DNA from: Legionellales bacterium
GTDB taxonomy: Bacteria > Pseudomonadota > Gammaproteobacteria > Berkiellales > Berkiellaceae
Reading direction: 5' to 3'
Assembly: GCA_023266435.1 (NCBI GenBank)
Contig: JAHFQF010000077.1
Coordinates: 1 to 10,058 of the forward strand
DNA length: 10,058 bases
The notes below the pieces were generated by a model. It had not been told where the DNA came from and did not search any database. It saw only the letters and a list, made by a program, of their open reading frames with translations. The translations under genes were made by a program, and so were the position numbers. Positions 1 through 6,071 of the stretch are shown in pieces (within the stretch, counting starts at the first letter, position 1; each line of letters opens with the position of its first letter).

Positions 1-315
1 TATTGGGTGATGACTGTACTCGCTACGCAATTGATTTTGCTGATGTATATCATGGTCTTTTTTGCGGGTATTAAATTACGTTTTTCCCACCCCACCCATA
101 CTCGCCCCTTTAAAGTACCGGGGGGCAAAGTAGGTATGTTATTCATCGCTGGATTGGGTATAGGAAGCGCTGTTTTTTGTATGCTTATGGGGCTACTACC
201 ACCAGAAGACATTCCGATTTCTGATCCCATTGTGTACACAAGTATGATCGTGATGGGCGTTGTACTCTTTGCTCTCCCACCCTTTATCTGGGGAAGAAAT
301 AAAATAACAGGTTAG
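1..315 (+). CDS. APC-family amino acid permease, C-terminal part (5' end outside window)
   Basis: The frame is open from the first base of the window, so this is the tail of a longer gene, about 104 residues ending in TAG. Three hydrophobic segments are visible: roughly the first 25 residues, a stretch after the PFKVPGGK motif, and a last one just before the basic C-terminus (WGRNKITG). The motif THTRPFKVPGG in the loop between membrane helices is typical of the last third of APC-superfamily transporters such as the GadC-like and other amino acid antiporters, so these would be about the last three of 12 helices. It would sit in the inner membrane and move an amino acid or amine; the substrate cannot be read from this part. 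The gene converges on the next one and shares 4 bp with it at the stop codons. No clear terminator hairpin is seen after it. Confidence 0.8.
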   Translation, partial: YWVMTVLATQLILLMYIMVFFAGIKLRFSHPTHTRPFKVPGGKVGMLFIAGLGIGSAVFCMLMGLLPPEDIPISDPIVYTSMIVMGVVLFALPPFIWGRNKITG

Positions 316-941
316 TGCTGCCCACGACGTCGCTTAGCGCGATTATCGTCTGTATTATTAGACTGTGTTTTAACTGTGTCTACGGCTGTTTTGACTTGAT
401 GGTTTTTCATGTCTTTTTCAGCTTTTTCTAATGCCGCCATACGTGCTTCTACTTTTTTATTCATCGAGCGTCCACCCCCACTTGCACCAGTATGGGCGAC
501 TGGTGGAGGAGCAACATTCACAGTCAGGCGGTTATGACCTGCTCCATGACTAACTCGATAACTAAATCCTCGCATCAAAATCCACAATCGTATTACATAG
601 TTAATGATTTGGTGCGATAGATGCAAAAGCACCCCAGCGAGTAGGCCAAAAAAATTCATTCCAACTAAAGCAACAAAGGACTCTAAAGACAGTCGGAAAA
701 GCACAATTTCGCCTTCAGACAAAAAACCCCAAGTCTCTGTACGAAGCCATTGATACGCAATCGGAGTACCTACAAACCAAACCGTAGCGCCCCCATAAAC
801 AATCATGACTCGTTTAAAAAAGACGTGCCAAGCACAAAAGCGCTGAATAACATCGGTCGTCTGCCAAAGTAGCTGCAACCAATAAAAAGGCATGATACAC
901 AGGCCAAATAGCATGATAATTAAGCCATCAACCGTATTCAT
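312..941 (-). CDS. Unrecognised small inner-membrane protein with basic C-terminal tail
   Basis: I do not recognise the family. The 209-residue protein has hydrophobic segments at about residues 5-26, 45-66 and 88-122 (the last long enough for one long or two short helices). A glycine/proline-rich linker follows (about 141-157, with APPPVAH and GASGGG), then a charged heptad-like helix (about 161-180, KKVEARMAALEKAEKDMKN) and a very basic end, RAKRRRGQH. The charge pattern suggests that the C-terminal third is cytoplasmic. The ATG start is supported by AGGA 8 nt upstream. It lies downstream of htpG on the same strand after a 145-nt gap, and it converges on the permease gene with overlapping stop codons. 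That it is a real gene is supported by its length, its start signal and a coherent membrane pattern; its function is unknown. Confidence 0.75.
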   Translation of the reverse strand: MNTVDGLIIMLFGLCIMPFYWLQLLWQTTDVIQRFCAWHVFFKRVMIVYGGATVWFVGTPIAYQWLRTETWGFLSEGEIVLFRLSLESFVALVGMNFFGLLAGVLLHLSHQIINYVIRLWILMRGFSYRVSHGAGHNRLTVNVAPPPVAHTGASGGGRSMNKKVEARMAALEKAEKDMKNHQVKTAVDTVKTQSNNTDDNRAKRRRGQH

Positions 942-1035
942 CGCATCTATCCTATGTGACTGACCTTGCTTCTTTTGGCTATCGGCAAATATCTCAAGAT
1001 CTTAATTGAAATGTTTCTAAAACCGTGCATATGCT

Positions 1036-1080
1036 TGTGGGAGTTTTTATCATCAAAACCCCCACATGGGGAAGCAACAT
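1036..1080 (-). terminator. Overlapping hairpins downstream of htpG, possible weak terminator
   Basis: Just past the htpG stop the minus strand reads CCCC-ATGT-GGGG followed by GTTTT, a short GC hairpin with a brief U run (about 1057-1074). Overlapping it is a longer near-perfect inverted repeat at 1036-1066: TGTGGGGGTTTT pairs with AAAACTCCCACA around a 7-nt loop, 12 pairs of which one is G-U in RNA. The two stems share the TGTGGGG segment, so they cannot form together. The longer stem has no U run after it. A weak terminator or a 3'-end stabilising structure for htpG mRNA is the simplest reading. Confidence 0.45.
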
Positions 1081-1086
1081 TCGCTG

Positions 1087-3024
1087 TTAATGTGCTACAG
1101 CCAATAGCATTTCATTAAAGCGCTTTACAAAAGTTGCCGGATCTTGCAGCTGACCACCTTCGGACAAAATTGCCTGATCCAACAAAATATGACTCCAATC
1201 AGAAAAGCGCTCTGCGTCTTTTTCTTGTTGTAAACGTTTAATCAACAAATGATTAGGATTTAACTCCAAAATCGGTTTGCTGTCCACAGTTTGTCCAGCT
1301 GCTTTTAGAATTCGTTCCATCTGCGCAGTCATATCATGCTCATCCGCAACGATACAGGCAGGAGAAGATTTTAAGCGTTGGGTTAAACGTACATCTTTTA
1401 CTTTGTCTTTCAAAAGCGCTTTTACTTGCTGAATGACTTCTTCAAACTCTTTGTTTTGAGTTTCTTGAGCTTTTTTATCTTCTTCAGATAAAGGTTGACC
1501 CAAATCATCTTCACCAAATGCACCCTTGGCCACAGATTGGAAAGGTTTCCCTTCAAACTCAGTCAAATGTGCCATAAGCCATTCGTCTACTTTATCAGTG
1601 AGCAGCAATACTTCTATATTTTTCTCACGGAACACTTCCAAATGTGGGCTGTTTTTAGCAGCGATATAACTGTCTGCAGCCAAATAATAAATTTTCTTTT
1701 GGCCTTCTTTCATGCGTCCCACATACTCTGTTAAAGATACAGATTGTGTCTCGTTCCCTGCCTGTGTAGAAGCAAAGCGCAATAATTTTGCAATCCGTTC
1801 ACGGTTTGCATAATCTTCGGCAGGACCTTCTTTCAATACCCGACCAAAATTATCCCAGAATTTTTGATATTTTTCTGATTCTTGTTCCGCAAGTTGTTCC
1901 AACATACCAAAAATACGTTTTACAGTACCATTGCGGATGGTATCAATCACTTTTGAACGCTGCAATAATTCACGCGATACGTTCAAAGGCAAATCACTGC
2001 TATCAATCACACCACGTACAAAACGCAGATAACTAGGCAATAGTTGCTCTGCATCTTCCATGATAAACACACGTTTAATATAGAGTTTTAGACCACGCGT
2101 ACGATTTGGATCCCAGAGATCAAACGGCGCCATAGAGGGCACATATAACAAGCTCGTGTATTCTTGCGTACCTTCTACTTTATTATGTACCCAGGCTAAT
2201 GGATCACTAAAATCATGCGAAATGTGCTTATAAAATTCTTGATACTCTTCATCCGTGATGTCATTTTTATTCAGCGTCCAGAGTGCTTTGGCTTGATTTA
2301 CAACCTCTTCAGTTTGTGCAGTTTCAGCTGGTTTTTGATCAGCTGTTTGTTCATCCGCGGGCTCAACTGACGCCTCTTTTTGCATCACAATGGGAATATT
2401 GATGTGATTAGAATACGTTTGCACAATGTGGCGTAGGCGATAATCACTTAAAAACTCTGTTTCGCTGTCTTTCATGTGTAGAATGATTTCTGTACCACGA
2501 CTTGCTTTATGCAGGGTTTCTACAGTGTACTGCCCTTTGCCGTCAGACTCCCACTGTACCCCATGCTCAGCACTTACCCCAGCGCGACGACTTTTGACCG
2601 TGACTTTATCTGCCACCATAAAGCAAGCATAAAAACCCACACCAAATTGGCCAATCAAATGCGTATCTCTGGCTTGATCGCCAGTTAATTGCTCAAAAAA
2701 TGCTTTTGTTCCAGACTTGGCAATGGTGCCTAAATTTTGGATTGCTTCTTCAGCAGACATCCCGATGCCATTATCCCGGATCGTCAGGGTCTTATTGGCT
2801 TCATCAAATTCAAGCCAAATCTTCAACTCCCCTTCATTTTCATAATATTCGGGATGCTTTAGGGCCTCAAAACGTAGTTTGTCTGCGGCATCAGAAGCGT
2901 TTGAAATCAGCTCCCGCAGAAAGATCTCTTTGTTGGAGTACAAAGAATGGATCATAATATCCAATAATTTAGTGACTTCGGTTTCAAAACCACGCGTCTG
3001 TTTCTCTAAGACTGCTTCAGACAT
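1087..3024 (-). CDS. htpG: HtpG, bacterial Hsp90 chaperone
   Basis: Cytoplasmic ATP-dependent chaperone of the Hsp90 family, acting as a dimer in protein folding with the DnaK system. The N-terminal GHKL ATPase has the family signatures: LRELISNASDAADKLRF near residues 36-52, DNGIGM near 84-89 and IGQFGVGFY near 124-132. The middle domain contains the LYIKRVFI and DLPLNVSRE motifs, and the C-terminal dimerisation domain follows to the end. At 645 residues it is a little longer than E. coli HtpG (624), mostly because of an acidic linker at about residues 217-244. I chose the ATG at 3024 because GGAG lies 6 nt upstream; an in-frame ATG four codons earlier (3036) lacks a ribosome site. It is the last gene of the dnaX-ybaB-recR-htpG set but has its own heat-shock promoter. 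Confidence 0.98.
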   Translation of the reverse strand: MSEAVLEKQTRGFETEVTKLLDIMIHSLYSNKEIFLRELISNASDAADKLRFEALKHPEYYENEGELKIWLEFDEANKTLTIRDNGIGMSAEEAIQNLGTIAKSGTKAFFEQLTGDQARDTHLIGQFGVGFYACFMVADKVTVKSRRAGVSAEHGVQWESDGKGQYTVETLHKASRGTEIILHMKDSETEFLSDYRLRHIVQTYSNHINIPIVMQKEASVEPADEQTADQKPAETAQTEEVVNQAKALWTLNKNDITDEEYQEFYKHISHDFSDPLAWVHNKVEGTQEYTSLLYVPSMAPFDLWDPNRTRGLKLYIKRVFIMEDAEQLLPSYLRFVRGVIDSSDLPLNVSRELLQRSKVIDTIRNGTVKRIFGMLEQLAEQESEKYQKFWDNFGRVLKEGPAEDYANRERIAKLLRFASTQAGNETQSVSLTEYVGRMKEGQKKIYYLAADSYIAAKNSPHLEVFREKNIEVLLLTDKVDEWLMAHLTEFEGKPFQSVAKGAFGEDDLGQPLSEEDKKAQETQNKEFEEVIQQVKALLKDKVKDVRLTQRLKSSPACIVADEHDMTAQMERILKAAGQTVDSKPILELNPNHLLIKRLQQEKDAERFSDWSHILLDQAILSEGGQLQDPATFVKRFNEMLLAVAH

Positions 3025-3070
3025 TTCTCTCTCCATTTAGTTTGTAAACTTAAAATAATATCGTATGAGG

Positions 3071-3100
3071 TATTATGGGGCTGTTTTTTAAGATTTCAAG
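3071..3100 (-). promoter_or_regulatory. RpoH (sigma-32) heat-shock promoter of htpG
   Basis: On the minus strand a -35 element CTTGAAA (3100-3094) is followed after 13 nt by a -10 element CCCCATAAT (3080-3072). Both match the known RpoH consensus (CTTGAAA, then CCCCATNT, spacing about 11-16). Transcription would start near 3065, giving an mRNA leader of about 40 nt before the htpG ATG. The -35 element overlaps the TGA stop of recR, so it is built into the gene junction. HtpG is a classical RpoH regulon member, so position and function agree. Confidence 0.88.
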
Positions 3101-3701
3101 CGAATTCATTACGACAAGCCAAAGCTTTAGCCAGCGTACCCCCATCCAAGTACTCTAACTCACCTCCCAAGGGCACCCCATGGGCAATACGCGTGACTTT
3201 AATGGTGTGCGAACACTTCTTAGCCATGTCTGCAATATAAAATGCAGTTGCTTCACCTTCCACTGTTGGGTTGGTCGCTAAAATAAGCTCTTGTATCTCC
3301 CCGGAAAGTAGCCGAGCATGCAGTAAATCGAGCCCAATGGACTGCGGCCCCATGCCTTCAATGGGCGACAGATGTCCCATGAGCACAAAATACAGACCGT
3401 GATAACTTTGCGCGGACTCTATTGCAATGACATCTGCTGGTGTTTCAACAACCAACAAAACAGACTGCTGGCGTTTTGAACTTTGACAGTAGTCACACAA
3501 AGGTTTTTCAGACAAAATCCGGCAACGCTCACAATGTTTAACTTCTTTCATGGCCTGCGCCAATAGTTTTGCTAATCGTTCTCCCCCTGCTCTGTCACGT
3601 TGTAACAGATAAAATGCCATGCGTTGAGCGGATTTAGGCCCTACACCTGGTAAGCATCTTAAGGATTCAATCAATGCTGAAACAAGTGGCGTAAAGGCCA
3701 T
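3096..3701 (-). CDS. recR: Recombination mediator protein RecR
   Basis: RecR works with RecO and RecF to load RecA on single-stranded gaps in the RecFOR repair pathway. The 201 residues equal the length of E. coli RecR. In order they show a helix-hairpin-helix (LPGVGPKSAQRMAF, residues 17-30), a four-cysteine zinc site (C57, C60, C69, C72), a Toprim domain starting at VVETPAD (84-90), NPTVEGEATA (144-153) and the C-terminal GVPLGGELEYLD motif (175-186). The start ATG overlaps the ybaB TAA by one base (TAATG) and has a strong AGGAGG 6 nt upstream, so translation is probably coupled to ybaB. The stop codon lies within the -35 element of the htpG heat-shock promoter. Confidence 0.98.
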   Translation of the reverse strand: MAFTPLVSALIESLRCLPGVGPKSAQRMAFYLLQRDRAGGERLAKLLAQAMKEVKHCERCRILSEKPLCDYCQSSKRQQSVLLVVETPADVIAIESAQSYHGLYFVLMGHLSPIEGMGPQSIGLDLLHARLLSGEIQELILATNPTVEGEATAFYIADMAKKCSHTIKVTRIAHGVPLGGELEYLDGGTLAKALACRNEFA

Positions 3702-4054
3702 TAACGCCCTCCTAGAAATTGGTTGATATCAAACGGTAAGTTTAAATTTTTGGTGCTTTCTGCGCGATCGGCCTGAGCTTTTTTGGCTGCTTTTTCAAGT
3801 GCTTGATTGGCGGCCGCACAAACCAATTGCCCAATAATTTCGGCAGGTTGAGACAATAAGGCAGGCGCAATCGTCACTTTGGTTAATTTACCCAGTAAAG
3901 TCGCCTCTACCATCACGTCCTCTGCACCCGCAATGCCAATCTCTGTTTGTTTTTGGTGTTTTTCATCTAAGACTTGTCGTTGCTGTTGTAAATCCTGCTG
4001 CATTTTTTGTGCTTGTTGCATCAAGTTACTTAAGTCAAAATTTTTGAAGTCCAT
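3701..4054 (-). CDS. ybaB: YbaB/EbfC family nucleoid-associated protein
   Basis: Small dimeric DNA-binding protein of the YbaB/EbfC family, encoded between dnaX and recR as in E. coli. The 117-residue product starts with a glutamine-rich helix (LMQQAQKMQQDLQQQRQ, about residues 10-26), then has the central beta-sheet region with the family pattern VMVEATLLGKLTKVTIAPALL, then a long C-terminal helix (LVCAAANQALEKAAKKA) and an LPFDI tail resembling the family's end. The chosen ATG (4054) has AGAGGGG 6 nt upstream and gives a product close to the usual 105-115 residues. In-frame ATGs at 4075 and 4060 are poorer: the first has only a weak AAGAA, the second has its purines directly against it. It follows dnaX closely and overlaps recR by one base. 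Confidence 0.95.
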   Translation of the reverse strand: MDFKNFDLSNLMQQAQKMQQDLQQQRQVLDEKHQKQTEIGIAGAEDVMVEATLLGKLTKVTIAPALLSQPAEIIGQLVCAAANQALEKAAKKAQADRAESTKNLNLPFDINQFLGGR

Positions 4055-4089
4055 AGACATCCCCTCTGTGATCATTGTTCTTAAAAAAA

Positions 4090-5739
4090 TTACTGATTAG
4101 ACAAAGGCTCAATTTTTACAACTTGCGCTGAAAGGCTATCTAACATGGCTTGTACTGTGGGATCAGCTTCCACACTCTCGGTGGCTGCTTTTTGTTTAGA
4201 CTCCTTGGCTTGCTGTTGCAAAACAGTGGGTGTTGGCGTGGTAACAGTGCCCACTTGAATTTTCAGTGTGATTTTTTTACCCAATAACTTTTCTAATGCT
4301 TCTAAAATCGCCTGCTCTCGATCTTTCTGATAAAACACTTGTTTACTTTCATCTAAACACAGACATAAGGCATTGCCTTGGAAGGATTGCAAAACACAGT
4401 TTTCAACTAATAACTTCGCCATGCCACCTAAAGACAATCGTGCTACCGTTGCAGGCCAGTCTAATGCAGCAGTTGGCGACATAGTCAGTACAGGCACACA
4501 CGGCACAGCAGGTGGTGTTGACACGGGTGTGCGCCCTGGGGTCACTGACGGCTTACTCTTGAAATCAGGTGGCGATCCCTCGCTACGCACAGCATGCCCT
4601 GCTGTTTGCAGCGCGCGCTCTGGCATTTGTGTCGTTGTGGCACTCTGCTCAGTCCAAGCTTGAGGCTGAAATGCAATCATACGTAACAACGCCATTTCTA
4701 AACCCTGCTTTGGGGTAACTGCATAAGCGAAATCACGGCGTGCCATTAGCCCTAACTGATAGTACAATTGCACAGCGCTCTGCGTAGTCTGCGCTACGAG
4801 TGGCTGCCAAAACTCTTGCTCTGCTGTCAGTGATATTTTACCATTTAACGCTAAAACTAGGCTCATTTGGTGCAAACCCTGTAGCACTTGCGCCAACACT
4901 GTCGCTGCATCAAACCCTTGTCTTAACGCCTCCTCAACCACGGTCAAAGCCGACACTGCGTCTTCTTTCAACATGGCTGTAATCAAATCAAACGCATACT
5001 GCTCTGGACACCAGCCTAAATGCGCCGCAACCAAATCTTGGGTCAGACTACTCTCAGAGCATGACAACATGGGCTCCAGTAAGCTCAATGCATCTCGCAA
5101 GCTTCCATTGGCCGCTTTGGCAACCAAAGTCAGTGCTGCTGCTTCAAATTGAATCTTTTCTTGTTGTAAAATATGCCCGAGTTGTTGACTAATTAGCGAC
5201 TCAGAAATGGTCTGTAAAGGAAAGTGCAAGCAACGTGACAGAATTGTTTTAGGTAACTTTTCGGGATCGGTCGTCGCTAAAATAAAGACCACATGACTAG
5301 GCGGCTCTTCCAATGTTTTTAACAAAGCATTAAAGCTGTGGTTAGAAAACATGTGAATTTCATCGATCAGATAAATCTTATATCGCCCTACAGTAGGGAG
5401 ATAAGGAACTTGTGCGAGTAGATCTCGCGTGTCCTCTACTTTTGTTTTACTGGCCGCATCAACTTCAATTAAATCAGCAAAACTTCCCTGAATAATGGAT
5501 TGGCAGGCCGCGCATTGGCCACAGGGGGTTGGGGTAATGCCTTGTTCACAATTTAAAGCCATCGCCAATAAACGGCCAACGGTGGTCTTACCAACGCCTC
5601 GCGTTCCGGTGAACAAATAAGCATGATGAATTTGTTGCTTGCTTAAAGCCTGGGTGAGCGCCTTGATTAAAGTTGGCTGTCCAACGAGTTCTGAGAACTG
5701 ACGCGGGCGCCACTTTCTTGCCAGAGCCTGGTGAGTCAA
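4090..5739 (-). CDS. dnaX: DNA polymerase III subunit tau/gamma (DnaX), TTG start
   Basis: Clamp-loader ATPase of the DNA polymerase III holoenzyme. With a TTG start the protein begins MTHQALARKWRPRQF, matching the conserved DnaX N-terminus, and AAGGA lies 8 nt upstream (5748-5752). An ATG six codons earlier (5757) is open but lacks a ribosome site and adds atypical residues. Numbered from TTG, the motifs are Walker A GTRGVGKT (45-52), a zinc module with C64, C73, C76 and C79, Walker B LIDEIH (124-129), and the ATTDPEKLPKTILSRC sensor 1/SRC region (155-170). A proline/threonine-rich linker (about 380-420) precedes the C-terminal domain. At about 549 residues it is shorter than E. coli tau (643). 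The E. coli-type A AAA AAG frameshift site was not found; an A7 run occurs at 4278-4272. ffs lies upstream and ybaB downstream. Confidence 0.97.
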   Translation of the reverse strand: MTHQALARKWRPRQFSELVGQPTLIKALTQALSKQQIHHAYLFTGTRGVGKTTVGRLLAMALNCEQGITPTPCGQCAACQSIIQGSFADLIEVDAASKTKVEDTRDLLAQVPYLPTVGRYKIYLIDEIHMFSNHSFNALLKTLEEPPSHVVFILATTDPEKLPKTILSRCLHFPLQTISESLISQQLGHILQQEKIQFEAAALTLVAKAANGSLRDALSLLEPMLSCSESSLTQDLVAAHLGWCPEQYAFDLITAMLKEDAVSALTVVEEALRQGFDAATVLAQVLQGLHQMSLVLALNGKISLTAEQEFWQPLVAQTTQSAVQLYYQLGLMARRDFAYAVTPKQGLEMALLRMIAFQPQAWTEQSATTTQMPERALQTAGHAVRSEGSPPDFKSKPSVTPGRTPVSTPPAVPCVPVLTMSPTAALDWPATVARLSLGGMAKLLVENCVLQSFQGNALCLCLDESKQVFYQKDREQAILEALEKLLGKKITLKIQVGTVTTPTPTVLQQQAKESKQKAATESVEADPTVQAMLDSLSAQVVKIEPLSNQ

Positions 5740-5818
5740 GCCGAAAATCCTTATCATCTAAGGTAAGCGTTGATAGTCGTCACACATGATTTTTGTATGC
5801 TTTGACTAGAGCCTATCT

Positions 5819-5854
5819 TTAAAAACCGCGTTTTGACAGAGTACTCAAACGGTT
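5819..5854 (-). terminator. Rho-independent terminator of ffs
   Basis: Downstream of the 4.5S RNA the minus strand carries AACCGTTTGA, a short loop, then TCAAA and CGGTT (with a 3-nt ACG bulge), followed by TTT. The stem and U run fit an intrinsic terminator placed just after the RNA 3' end and before dnaX. Some read-through into dnaX is possible, as I could not find a convincing separate dnaX promoter. Confidence 0.65.
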
Positions 5855-5862
5855 ATTATAAA

Positions 5863-5975
5863 GGCGGCAGTCCAATTAGCCGCACTCCGGCACCTACATC
5901 CACCGCTACCGCTGCTCCCTTCCGGGCCTGACGGGGTTTACGGCTTAGCATTGCGAAGGGACCAATTAGACCACC
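5863..5975 (-). ncRNA. ffs: 4.5S RNA, signal recognition particle RNA (small bacterial type)
   Basis: RNA core of the signal recognition particle, binding Ffh to target nascent membrane and secreted proteins. The minus strand contains the near-invariant apical region GUCAGGCCCGGAAGGGAGCAGC-like core (split here: GUCAGG, CCCGGAAGGG, AGCAGC), with the GGAA tetraloop at 5923-5920 and the asymmetric AGCA side needed for Ffh binding. The 5' arm matches E. coli 4.5S RNA at GCAAUGCUA and GUAAACC. The ends pair: GGUGG (5975-5971) with CCGCC (5867-5863), then UCUAAUU with AAUUGGA after a 3-nt bulge. The length of about 113 nt equals the usual 114. Ends were set from the terminal stem, so they may be off by a few bases. 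It has a promoter and a terminator of its own. Confidence 0.95.
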
Positions 5976-5988
5976 ATAACGAAGGCAA

Positions 5989-6017
5989 AGTATACCAAGT
6001 TTTACGCCATTACGAAA
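5989..6017 (-). promoter_or_regulatory. Sigma-70 promoter of ffs
   Basis: A good -10 box TATACT (5994-5989) is preceded after 17 nt by a weak -35 TTTCGT (6017-6012). Transcription would start around 5982-5977, a few bases before the mature 5' end at about 5975, leaving a short leader like the one that RNase P removes from 4.5S RNA in E. coli. It lies back to back with the promoter of the plus-strand glycosyltransferase gene. Confidence 0.65.
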
Positions 6018-6034
6018 CACTCTATTTTGAGTTA

Positions 6035-6043
6035 TGCTACAAT
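6035..6043 (+). promoter_or_regulatory. Extended -10 promoter for the GT2-GtrA gene
   Basis: TGCTACAAT matches the extended -10 pattern TGnTATAAT with one change. There is no good -35 at the right distance, which fits the extended -10 class. The start would be near 6050, about 20 nt before the ATG at 6072. The ribosome site is weak (GAG 8 nt before the ATG). The element starts 18 nt beyond the -35 of the divergent ffs promoter. Confidence 0.45.
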
Positions 6044-6071
6044 GCCATGCAGACCATTGTGAGACATAGCC

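Noticed and set aside
942..1035. A promoter for the 209-residue membrane protein gene
   Set aside because: TTGAGA and GATATT-like boxes occur but not at a workable spacing; transcription from htpG or an unrecognised promoter is equally possible.
1495..2957. Open plus-strand frames of 79-85 codons opposite htpG
   Set aside because: They lie opposite a strongly conserved gene, have no recognisable protein pattern and no start signals of note; shadow frames.
4272..4278. A7 run as a classical tandem -1 ribosomal frameshift heptamer
   Set aside because: The zero-frame codons are GGT AAA AAA ATC, so the base before the run is T and the tandem X-XXY-YYZ rule is not met; only single-tRNA or polymerase slippage remains possible.
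3879..4982. Plus-strand frames opposite ybaB and dnaX
   Set aside because: Translations are complements of the conserved DnaX/YbaB coding sequence, such as a Cys-rich reading of the Gln-rich ybaB helix; no independent support.
5753..5818. A separate dnaX promoter between the ffs terminator and dnaX
   Set aside because: Candidate boxes such as TTAGAT have no acceptable -35 at 16-18 nt; too weak to report.
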